Below, piece after piece: positions 1-5,525 of a stretch of 6,267 bases of DNA. Position numbers and translations under genes: made by a program. Source of the stretch: Cryomorphaceae bacterium (GTDB taxonomy: Bacteria; Bacteroidota; Bacteroidia; Flavobacteriales_G; Salibacteraceae). Within the stretch, counting starts at the first letter, position 1. The number at the start of each line of letters is the position of its first letter. Location of the stretch: contig PXEK01000190.1 in NCBI GenBank assembly GCA_003564735.1, positions 1 through 6,267 on the forward strand, in the 5' to 3' direction. The notes beneath the pieces were generated by a model that saw nothing but the letters and a program-made list of their open reading frames with translations, ran no database searches and was not told the DNA's origin.

Positions 1-387
1 AGTTTTACGCCCGCCATCAATTATTATATGCGTGAGGAGCTGGGCTTTACTACCGATGTAACGTACAACATGTTTGGTGATGTGCACCCGTGGGACAGGC
101 GCAACAACAATACTCGGGAGAATTTGAGAAAGGCGATGGCTGAAAACCCGTTTTTAAACATCATGTTTCAAGCGGGTTACTATGATGGTGCAACCACTTA
201 CTTTGCCTCAAAATACACTATGAATCAGTTAGACCCGAGCGGTAAGCTAAAGAACCGAATGCGTTTTCATGGCTACGAAAGCGGGCACATGATGTATTTG
301 CGCAGTGAAGATTTAAAAGCGGCCAATGAGCATATACGTACTTTCATTAAAGAAACCGCGTTGCCCGATCATCCGGCCAAGTATTAA
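1..387 (+). CDS. Serine carboxypeptidase-like S10 family peptidase, C-terminal part (5' end outside window)
   Basis: The frame is open from base 1 to the TAA at 385-387 and gives 128 residues, so this is the end of a longer protein (S10 enzymes are usually about 450-520 residues). The visible part carries the second half of the S10 catalytic triad: the Asp of the GYYDGATTYFA segment (codon 184-186) and the His of the YESGHMMYLR segment (codon 286-288). The nucleophile Ser and its GESYGG-like motif would lie upstream and cannot be seen. Family members are alpha/beta-hydrolases that remove C-terminal residues from peptides. Bacterial versions are usually exported, but the signal peptide region is not in view. 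The sequence ends about 14 residues after the last predicted helix, as is usual. It converges with the DUF983 gene across 46 bases, and no strong terminator is visible between them. The family assignment is firm; the substrate is unknown. Confidence 0.88.
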   Translation, partial: SFTPAINYYMREELGFTTDVTYNMFGDVHPWDRRNNNTRENLRKAMAENPFLNIMFQAGYYDGATTYFASKYTMNQLDPSGKLKNRMRFHGYESGHMMYLRSEDLKAANEHIRTFIKETALPDHPAKY

Positions 388-433
388 ACGTCCTTTGAAT
401 GTGAGAGAGGGTGTGTTGAAGGTCGTGTGAAAA

Positions 434-856
434 TCAGCCTTTTTTAGACTCTTCTTTTTTCTCTTGATCAAACTTTTCTTTGGCATTGGCATCGTAGCTC
501 ACGAAAAAGTTAATCCATATTGCTCGTGATAAACGAAAAAAGTAAGTGGTGAGGAGAAACAAGGAACCCACGGCAATAATTAAATATTCTGTAACCGAAA
601 ACTCCGGATACAAAACCGTCATGGCCACGAAAACCGCTACCAAATAGGCAATACTAAGGGCATAGCTCACGTACATGGAGCCGTAGTAAAAGCCGGGTTC
701 AAGTAAAAACTTTTGTCCGCACTTGGGGCAGTGCTTAGGCATGTCAAAAAGCTTTGAGAAATTGTAGGGGTTCTTAGATTCGAATAGGTCTCCCTCATGG
801 CAGCGCGGACATTTTTGCATTACCGAGCCGTATAATTTCGTTCCTTTTAATTTCAT
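434..856 (-). CDS. DUF983 family small membrane protein with two CxxC pairs
   Basis: This is a complete 140-residue protein starting at ATG (854-856 on the plus strand) and ending in TGA. The N-terminal part has two cysteine pairs, CPRC (Cys16, Cys19) and CPKC (Cys43, Cys46), which look like a small zinc-ribbon-type metal site. It is followed by the family hallmark EPGFYYGSMYVSYA at about 53-66. Two hydrophobic helices follow, at about 62-84 and 90-107, and the tail from about 122 is highly charged and Lys/Glu-rich. DUF983 proteins are common in Bacteroidota and Alphaproteobacteria and have no established function. The arrangement suggests a double-spanning inner-membrane protein with a metal-binding head, which is inference. 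No Shine-Dalgarno sequence or clear TAnnTTTG box lies just upstream. It is separated from the next minus-strand gene by 362 bases and a likely terminator, so it is probably transcribed alone. Confidence 0.88.
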   Translation of the reverse strand: MKLKGTKLYGSVMQKCPRCHEGDLFESKNPYNFSKLFDMPKHCPKCGQKFLLEPGFYYGSMYVSYALSIAYLVAVFVAMTVLYPEFSVTEYLIIAVGSLFLLTTYFFRLSRAIWINFFVSYDANAKEKFDQEKKEESKKG

Positions 857-1218
857 TGAATTGTTTTGATGGTAGTAGTACGGTTTGACTTATGTTTTGT
901 TCTGTAAATCGGCATGGAAATTAACGGATGAATGGGGAAACTGACCTACCTCTAACCTTTGTCGGGGTAGGGGTTTAATCAGGTAGAGTTCATGGGAGTT
1001 TCTACGAGATATTTTTTCAAACAAATTTCCCCTGCATTCAGCCCTCGGGGTAAACCTCTCAGTGATAATTTTTAGCCGGCCTTCATTAGCGTCTCTGCGT
1101 AAAACTCTTTTCAACCGGATTTGCTTTGTGCCTTCCCACCTACTAAAAACAGAAAGCACCAAGGTCAACTCCCCGGTGCTTCTTGAATGTTTTAATTAGA
1201 CCAACCTGTCAAAAACTA
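857..1218. other. Gene-free stretch of about 360 bases
   Basis: I find no convincing gene here. The longest open frame (890-1168, minus, 92 codons) would need a TTG start that lies inside the terminator hairpin, is rich in Arg, and resembles no family I know, so I treat it as spurious. The stretch holds the likely terminator of the upstream minus-strand gene (1154-1181) and a segment around 1085-1103 that resembles a widespread intergenic repeat. There is also a weak inverted repeat, CCTACC at 945-950 with GGTAGG at 966-971. The promoter of the DUF983 gene should lie in this stretch, but I could not place it. Confidence 0.55.
1144..1181 (-). terminator. Likely Rho-independent terminator of the 1219-2025 gene
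   Basis: Read on the minus strand, AAGCACC (1181-1175) pairs perfectly with GGTGCTT (1160-1154) across a 14-base loop. A T-rich tract, TCTGTTTTTAG, follows at once. The hairpin begins 38 bases after the stop codon of the exported-protein gene, as expected for its terminator. The stem is short and the U tract is interrupted by C and G, so it may be only moderately efficient. Confidence 0.6.
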
Positions 1219-2025
1219 TTAATTATTAATTTCTACGTTTTGACATTTCGCACTGTTCAAATGTCTCAAAATATTGGCGATTGCCGTAGCGGGACGTGAA
1301 ACCTGAGAAGCAATTTCTTTTTCACCAAACATAACCGTTCTCTTCTTGGTATTTAAGACATATTGATCTGCGCCGTTCATTTCAATAAATACCTTATTGC
1401 CTTTTTCGGTAACTTTGAACCTGTCTGTTCGCGTTTCGTATCGGTTGCCGTCGGGAACGGTCAAAAAAGTGGCGAAACTCTCCTCACCTTGTTTGTATAA
1501 CTCACAAAGACAAGCGCCTTTGAATACTTCACTTTGCACATAAACACTGTTTAAAAAAGTGAGTCTCCAAGTTTTGTCGTTCACCAAAACCGTAGTGGCT
1601 GAAACCGTATACTCACCCTTTGATAAAGTATTGCCATCCTTTTTAATTTCAAAGGCCATATCCATATTTACCACTCCCGTTTTTCCTTTAATCACGACCT
1701 TGTTGTAATTTTTAATTTTGAACTGTATCCCCACTCCGGATGAAATACGGTAAATCTCGTAGGCTTCTTTGAACTTTTCAAAATCTAACTGTTTAAAATC
1801 TACGGCTCCTTCAATGCCGATTTCTACTTGCGAACCCACAAAATCAGGAGTAAAAAACTGCCTGAATTCATTGTCATCTAGTGATTTTGAGGAGTTGCCC
1901 AAATACCCTTCGTACAAATTTGAGAATAATTTTTTTAAACCGCTTTCATTTCCCTGTGCGGTAAGCGCATTGGCCGATAGCGATACGGCCAAAAGGAGGA
2001 CAAAATATTTTAGTTGTTTTTTCAT
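1219..2025 (-). CDS. Exported protein of unknown function, possible NTF2/SnoaL-like N-terminal domain
   Basis: I place the start at the ATG at 2023-2025 (268 residues). The frame also opens six codons earlier at a TTG (2043), but the ATG gives a textbook signal peptide: MKKQLK, a hydrophobic core at 8-20, and a likely cleavage site after ALTA at about residue 23. No lipobox Cys is present, so the product is probably periplasmic or secreted. The mature part looks alpha+beta. A helical opening (about 30-95) with a FFTPDFVG segment is followed by long strands ending in KTWRLTFLNSVYV (151-163), which resembles NTF2/SnoaL-like folds. The part from 175 to 268 is strand-rich and matches no family I know. 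Cys172 and Cys174 form a CLC pair, and Cys261 is near the end. A weak -7-like box, TATTATTG, lies at 2055-2048, and AAAGAAA just before the ATG may serve as a loose ribosome site. The gene is 108 bases downstream of the reductase gene and has its own likely terminator. The fold call is tentative and no function is assigned. Confidence 0.8.
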   Translation of the reverse strand: MKKQLKYFVLLLAVSLSANALTAQGNESGLKKLFSNLYEGYLGNSSKSLDDNEFRQFFTPDFVGSQVEIGIEGAVDFKQLDFEKFKEAYEIYRISSGVGIQFKIKNYNKVVIKGKTGVVNMDMAFEIKKDGNTLSKGEYTVSATTVLVNDKTWRLTFLNSVYVQSEVFKGACLCELYKQGEESFATFLTVPDGNRYETRTDRFKVTEKGNKVFIEMNGADQYVLNTKKRTVMFGEKEIASQVSRPATAIANILRHLNSAKCQNVEINN

Positions 2026-2133
2026 AGTTTCTTTAAGTTTCAATTTGCAATAATACTAAAATCGGGGTATTTGTCTTTTGTTTTACTCCGCTAATTCAAA
2101 AATGATACCGTTTGTTCTTTGGCGTTCTCAACA

Positions 2134-3219
2134 CTAATCGTCAAAACTAACCACAACCTCATCAGTGGTGGGGTGTGCCTGGCATGTGAGTACATAACCC
2201 TGATTCACCTCCTCATCTAAAAGAGCGTAGTTTTTATCCATTTTTACATCGCCCTTAAGCACTTTTGCCTTACACGTCATACAAACAGCACCTTTGCATG
2301 CAAAAGGCACATCCGTACCCGCCTTGAGCGCGGCATCTAAAATATTGTCGCCGTCCGTACCTACGGTGATGTTGGTTTCCTCACCGTCTAAAATCACTTT
2401 CACGCGGCCTTCTTCTACACTGCCTTTTACTTCGGCACCTTTTTTGGCCGTAGCGTGCTGTTTGGCTGAGGGTTGATTGGGGGAGGTAAACAATTCGTAG
2501 TGGATATTGACGGTCGGCACCCCTTTGTCTTCCAAAACGTTTGAGGCTGCTTTAATCATAGGCTCAGGGCCGCATAAAAATACCTCGTCAATATTCTGCG
2601 GATTTAGAAGTAAGTTGCAAAAAGAGTTACACTTCTCTTCGTCAATTCGACCGTGAAATAAATCGGCGCCGGGGTTCTCCCTGCTTAACACATGGTGCAC
2701 TCGAACCCTTTGCATGTGAACGTTTTTTAAATCTTCAATTTGCTCTTTAAATATAATATGTTGGGCATCTTTATTCCCGTAAAACAAAGTGAAGTTACTT
2801 TGGGGTTCAACTTTTAATACCGATTTCATAATCGACATTACCGGTGTTATACCGCTGCCCGCCGCAAAGGCCACGTAGTGTTTTTGTTGATTTTCTTTTA
2901 ACTCGGTAAAAAACCTGCCTTGCGGAGTCATCACCTGCATTTCGTCGCCCTCAGCCAGTACCTCATTGGCAAAAGTGGAAAATTTGCCTTGGGGCACCTT
3001 TTTGACCGCCACCCTCAACTCACCTTCATGCGGAGCGGCACAAATAGAATACGAACGGCGAATATCTTCACCGTTAATATCTGTGCGTAACGTAACATAT
3101 TGGCCTTGCGTAAATTCAAATTCAGGTTTTAACTCCTCGGGGACATGAAATGCTATTGAAACACATTCATCCGTTTCCGGTCTTATATTCTTAACCGTAA
3201 GCTTGTGAAATTTTGCCAT
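2134..3219 (-). CDS. PaaE-type NAD(P)H reductase with FAD and C-terminal 2Fe-2S ferredoxin domain
   Basis: This is a complete 361-residue protein, close to the usual length of PaaE (about 355). Domain order is FAD-binding barrel (about 1-105), nucleotide-binding domain (about 112-235), linker rich in Lys, Ala and Gln (about 247-270), then plant-type ferredoxin (about 272-361). The FAD motif is RRSYS at 54-58. GSGITP at 121-126 and LCGPEPM at 215-221 are the nucleotide-binding loops, and YELF is at 241-244. The cluster ligands are Cys308, Cys313, Cys316 and Cys346, in the C-x4-C-x2-C-x29-C pattern. The segment ACKGAVCMTCKAKV is very close to that of phenylacetyl-CoA epoxidase reductase. Such proteins pass electrons from NAD(P)H through FAD and the iron-sulfur cluster to an oxygenase. 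No oxygenase genes (paaABCD) are in this window, so the partner is unknown. Bacteroidota often carry this type annotated only as ferredoxin-NADP reductase, hence no gene symbol. Family is firm; pathway is not. Confidence 0.92.
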   Translation of the reverse strand: MAKFHKLTVKNIRPETDECVSIAFHVPEELKPEFEFTQGQYVTLRTDINGEDIRRSYSICAAPHEGELRVAVKKVPQGKFSTFANEVLAEGDEMQVMTPQGRFFTELKENQQKHYVAFAAGSGITPVMSIMKSVLKVEPQSNFTLFYGNKDAQHIIFKEQIEDLKNVHMQRVRVHHVLSRENPGADLFHGRIDEEKCNSFCNLLLNPQNIDEVFLCGPEPMIKAASNVLEDKGVPTVNIHYELFTSPNQPSAKQHATAKKGAEVKGSVEEGRVKVILDGEETNITVGTDGDNILDAALKAGTDVPFACKGAVCMTCKAKVLKGDVKMDKNYALLDEEVNQGYVLTCQAHPTTDEVVVSFDD

Positions 3220-3277
3220 TCTTCAGTTTTAAAAATTATTCGGAGGTCATTTAAATTCTAATTGGCGTGCATCATCA

Positions 3278-3313
3278 AAAAGGCTACATTTGAATATTGC
3301 TTACTCGCCTTTT
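3278..3313 (-). terminator. Possible terminator or leader hairpin between punA and the reductase gene
   Basis: On the minus strand AAAAGGC (3313-3307) can pair with GCCTTTT (3284-3278) around a 22-base loop, and one more T follows. It lies about 100 bases after the punA stop and 58 bases before the reductase start. It could end the lpxK-punA transcript, and because the arms are A- and T-flanked it could work on either strand. If the candidate promoter at 3349-3356 is real, the hairpin falls in the leader of the reductase mRNA. The large loop and only three G-C pairs keep confidence low. Confidence 0.33.
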
Positions 3314-3348
3314 GTTCTCGTTTAGTATATACCACTCTCAAGCGGATG

Positions 3349-3356
3349 CAAATTTA
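3349..3356 (-). promoter_or_regulatory. Candidate -7 box (TAAATTTG) for the reductase gene
   Basis: On the minus strand TAAATTTG matches the Bacteroidota -7 consensus TAnnTTTG exactly. It would start transcription near 3343, giving a leader of roughly 120 bases for the 2134-3219 gene. I see no TTTG-type -33 element at the expected distance upstream, so the call rests on the -7 match and its intergenic position. Confidence 0.35.
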
Positions 3357-3412
3357 GTAGAAATCTATTCATTTTGGTCAGAACCGAACATGAAGCGCGC
3401 AACAAAATAAAA

Positions 3413-4228
3413 TCAGTTTAACCGTTCAAACCACTTTGCCAATAAAGAGGCCAATTTTTCGCCGCTTTTAACGGCAATTTTTTGAACCTCTTCGTGGCTG
3501 ATAGGGTCAATATTCTCACCTACACCCATATCGGTAATTACCGAGAATCCCATCACCTTCATGCCGCAGTGTACCGCCTTAATCACTTCGGGTACTGTGC
3601 TCATACCCACGGCATCACCGCCTATAATGCTCAAATATTTATACTCTGCGGGTGTTTCAAACGTTGGCCCCGTGACCGACACATAAACGCCTGTTTTAAG
3701 GGGAACACACTCTTCATGTGCTATTTCCATAAATCGTTTATTCATTTTTTTGCAGTACACACGGCTAAAATCGGGGAAGCGCGGACCTTCATCATTGTTA
3801 TTGGGACCTATCAGCGGGTTGATTCCCATTTGGTTGATATGATCGGTAATCAGCATTATATCGCCCACCTCAAATCCGGGATTCATACCACCCGCGGCAT
3901 TGGTAACAATAAGTTTATCGGCTCCCAAATAATGCGCCACTCTAATGGGTAAAACTACCTGTTGCATGGAATAACCCTCATAGTAGTGAAACCTACCTTG
4001 AAAAATCAAAACATTTTTACCGTGCAGGGTGCCGCTGAGTAACTTCCCGCTGTGGCCCGCCACGGTACTTCGCGGGAAATCGGGAATGTCGGCGTAGGGA
4101 ATTTCGACATCGATATGTGCAATCTTGCTTAAACCGCCCAGTCCGGACCCCAAGATAAGCACATATTCAGGTGTTTTTTTTACCTTCTTTTTTAGATACG
4201 TTAGTGTGGACTCGATTTCGTTTAACAT
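3413..4228 (-). CDS. punA: Purine nucleoside phosphorylase (trimeric, PNP/MTAP family)
   Basis: This is a complete 271-residue protein of normal length for the trimeric PNP family, which splits purine nucleosides with phosphate into the free base and (deoxy)ribose 1-phosphate for cytoplasmic purine salvage. Motifs run in order: the phosphate loop GSGLGG (27-32, Ser28), STVAGHSGKL (54-63, His59), QGRFHYYEGY (77-86, with Arg79, His81 and Tyr83), NAAGGMNPGF (110-119), GPTFETPAEY (187-196, with base-binding Glu191), VGMSTVPEV (207-215, with Met209 and phosphate-binding Ser210), and ITDMGVG (231-237) followed by SHEEV (His245). The position of human Asn243 is Asp233 here. The ATG at 4226-4228 fits the usual N-terminus, about 26 residues before the phosphate loop. 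It starts inside lpxK, overlapping its end by 62 bases in another frame, so the two are very likely one transcript with coupled translation. From memory, lpxK next to a PNP gene recurs in flavobacteria; I cannot check that here. The family call is very secure; base preference is less so. Confidence 0.95.
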   Translation of the reverse strand: MLNEIESTLTYLKKKVKKTPEYVLILGSGLGGLSKIAHIDVEIPYADIPDFPRSTVAGHSGKLLSGTLHGKNVLIFQGRFHYYEGYSMQQVVLPIRVAHYLGADKLIVTNAAGGMNPGFEVGDIMLITDHINQMGINPLIGPNNNDEGPRFPDFSRVYCKKMNKRFMEIAHEECVPLKTGVYVSVTGPTFETPAEYKYLSIIGGDAVGMSTVPEVIKAVHCGMKVMGFSVITDMGVGENIDPISHEEVQKIAVKSGEKLASLLAKWFERLN

Positions 4229-5264
4229 ATTCGGTTATTTGTTTTTTAAGACTATCGCCATCGTCACCGTGGAACTTCACCTCGATGGGCTGAATGTACA
4301 TCGGAAGTTTCAACACCGATTCAAACAACGGGTTGTTCTTCATTCTCATAAAGTCTTTCTCAGTGGTAATGATGATGTTATTACCGGCTTTCGGTAAGCT
4401 TTCATAGGCGTTGATCAGGCGGTCAACATCATTTTTAGAAAAGGTGTGATGATCGGGGAATTTGAGGTGTGTGAGCTCAATACGCCGTGCTTGCAAATAA
4501 TAGTAAAGCGGATCAGAGTTGGCAATACCTGTAAACAATACGGCTTTGTCTATTTTGGCCGGGCAACTCCCCGTAAGTTCATCAACAGGTGAAAGAGCGC
4601 CGTAATCCATATATGAGAAATAAATAGTTTGGTACGGCCCGGGGTTTAATTTATCGATAAGCGCCCTTCGATCTAGGGGAGATAATACCGTGGGGCACTT
4701 GGTAACCATAATTATATCTGCTCTCGCGCTGTTTTTTGCCGGCTCGCGCAAGTTGCCCACCGGTAAAATGTAATCTTCAACATAAGGTCTGCTATACTCG
4801 GTGAGTAATATGTTTCCCTCGGGTTTTACACTGCGATGTTGATAGGCGTCATCTAATACAATTATATCCAACGCCTGTATATCATTTTGCATTTGCCTGA
4901 TGCCGCTCACTCTATTTTCACATACCACCACGGGAACATCATTGAATTTCGATTTGATTAAAACCGGCTCATCCCCTATATCTTCAAACTTGCTTGATTC
5001 ATCGGCTAGGAGGTAACCGTTGGTTTTGCGTCCGTAACCCCGACTTAAACAAGCTACATTGAACTCTTTTTTAAAGTGCTCCAAGAAATAAATAACGTGT
5101 GGTGTTTTTCCTGATCCCCCGGTTGATAGGTTTCCTACGCTCACAGTAAATACGTCAAAACTATGTTCGTGAAAGACGCCTAAGTCAAATAGTTTATTGC
5201 GCAACCACACGCCTAAAAAGTAGATAAGTGCCACAGGCCATAAAAGTAACCTTAACGGATTCAT
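4167..5264 (-). CDS. lpxK: Tetraacyldisaccharide 4'-kinase (lipid A synthesis)
   Basis: This is a complete 365-residue protein. LpxK phosphorylates the 4' position of tetraacyldisaccharide 1-phosphate with ATP to make lipid IVA, at the cytoplasmic face of the inner membrane. An N-terminal hydrophobic stretch (5-20) would anchor it there. The P-loop is GGSGKTP at 49-55, preceded by the typical VGNLST. GDEP at 97-100 carries Asp98, matching the catalytic base of the Aquifex enzyme. The Walker B-like segment IIVLDDAYQHR (134-144) has Asp138 and Asp139. FPDHHTF (269-275) holds the His expected to pair with the catalytic Asp, and ITTEKD (299-304) is also typical. All key residues are present. The C-terminal 20 or so residues are Lys-rich and lie in the overlap with punA. 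The start ATG at 5262-5264 gives the usual N-terminus. A -7-like box (TACTTTCG) ends only six bases before this ATG, suggesting a nearly leaderless mRNA. The gene is divergent from rlmN. Confidence 0.95.
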   Translation of the reverse strand: MNPLRLLLWPVALIYFLGVWLRNKLFDLGVFHEHSFDVFTVSVGNLSTGGSGKTPHVIYFLEHFKKEFNVACLSRGYGRKTNGYLLADESSKFEDIGDEPVLIKSKFNDVPVVVCENRVSGIRQMQNDIQALDIIVLDDAYQHRSVKPEGNILLTEYSRPYVEDYILPVGNLREPAKNSARADIIMVTKCPTVLSPLDRRALIDKLNPGPYQTIYFSYMDYGALSPVDELTGSCPAKIDKAVLFTGIANSDPLYYYLQARRIELTHLKFPDHHTFSKNDVDRLINAYESLPKAGNNIIITTEKDFMRMKNNPLFESVLKLPMYIQPIEVKFHGDDGDSLKKQITEYVKRNRVHTNVSKKEGKKNT

Positions 5265-5270
5265 AAGCTA

Positions 5271-5278
5271 CGAAAGTA
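5271..5278 (-). promoter_or_regulatory. Candidate -7 box (TACTTTCG) for the lpxK-punA operon
   Basis: On the minus strand TACTTTCG has one mismatch to the Bacteroidota -7 consensus TAnnTTTG. Only TAGCTT separates it from the lpxK ATG, so transcription would start at or within a few bases of the start codon. No matching -33 TTTG is visible at the usual distance; the sequence upstream is simply A/T-rich. Confidence 0.38.
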
Positions 5279-5513
5279 AAACACTTTTTAGTTTTACATT
5301 GTTGATTTTGGCCTATTCATTTATTCTGTGGTTAAATGTTGTTTCGCAACTTAGTTTAGATAGCTGAACCGGCCACTGAAAATAATGGTAAATACTTGTT
5401 GCGAGTTAAACCGGAGGGGCGCTCTGACCAAAAAAATACCCGTTGTACTTCTATTTCTTGCACTCCTACTCAAGGTCAAATTATGGTACACCGACATGCC
5501 CGAGAGTTTTGCG

Positions 5514-5521
5514 TACCTTTG
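5514..5521 (+). promoter_or_regulatory. Candidate -7 box (TACCTTTG) for rlmN
   Basis: TACCTTTG matches the Bacteroidota -7 consensus TAnnTTTG exactly. It is followed by CGTC and then the GTG at 5526-5528, so a transcript would begin at about that GTG. No -33 TTTG is found 19-23 bases upstream. The box also supports GTG as the rlmN start, because the in-frame ATGs at 5496 and 5385 lie upstream of the expected transcription start. Confidence 0.45.
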
Positions 5522-5525
5522 CGTC

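Noticed and set aside
388..426. Possible terminator between the S10 gene and the DUF983 gene (CCTT pairing with AAGG, extended by ACG with CGT)
   Set aside because: The stem is short with a T-T mismatch and a long loop, and no T-run follows on either strand.
945..986. Inverted repeats CCTACC/GGTAGG and CTACCT/AGGTAG as a regulatory hairpin or operator
   Set aside because: The short arms compete with each other and there is no T-run or nearby promoter, so chance is a sufficient explanation.
890..1168. Open frame of 92 codons on the minus strand, as a possible small gene
   Set aside because: It would need a TTG start within the terminator hairpin, is Arg-rich without recognisable domains, and lies over a repeat-like segment. 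No promoter or ribosome site supports it.
2023..2043. TTG start at 2043 for the exported protein, adding six residues
   Set aside because: The ATG at 2025 gives a standard signal peptide (MKKQLK then a hydrophobic core); the extra residues add nothing and TTG is a rarer start.
3482..3952. Long plus-strand open frame opposite punA (156 codons)
   Set aside because: It is antisense to a clear purine nucleoside phosphorylase whose motifs are all intact; its sequence is His- and Ile-rich with no family likeness, so it is a shadow.
4174..4181. Programmed -1 frameshift at A-AAA-AAC joining LpxK to PunA
   Set aside because: punA is in the +1 frame relative to lpxK, so a -1 shift leads to the third frame and an early stop rather than a fusion.
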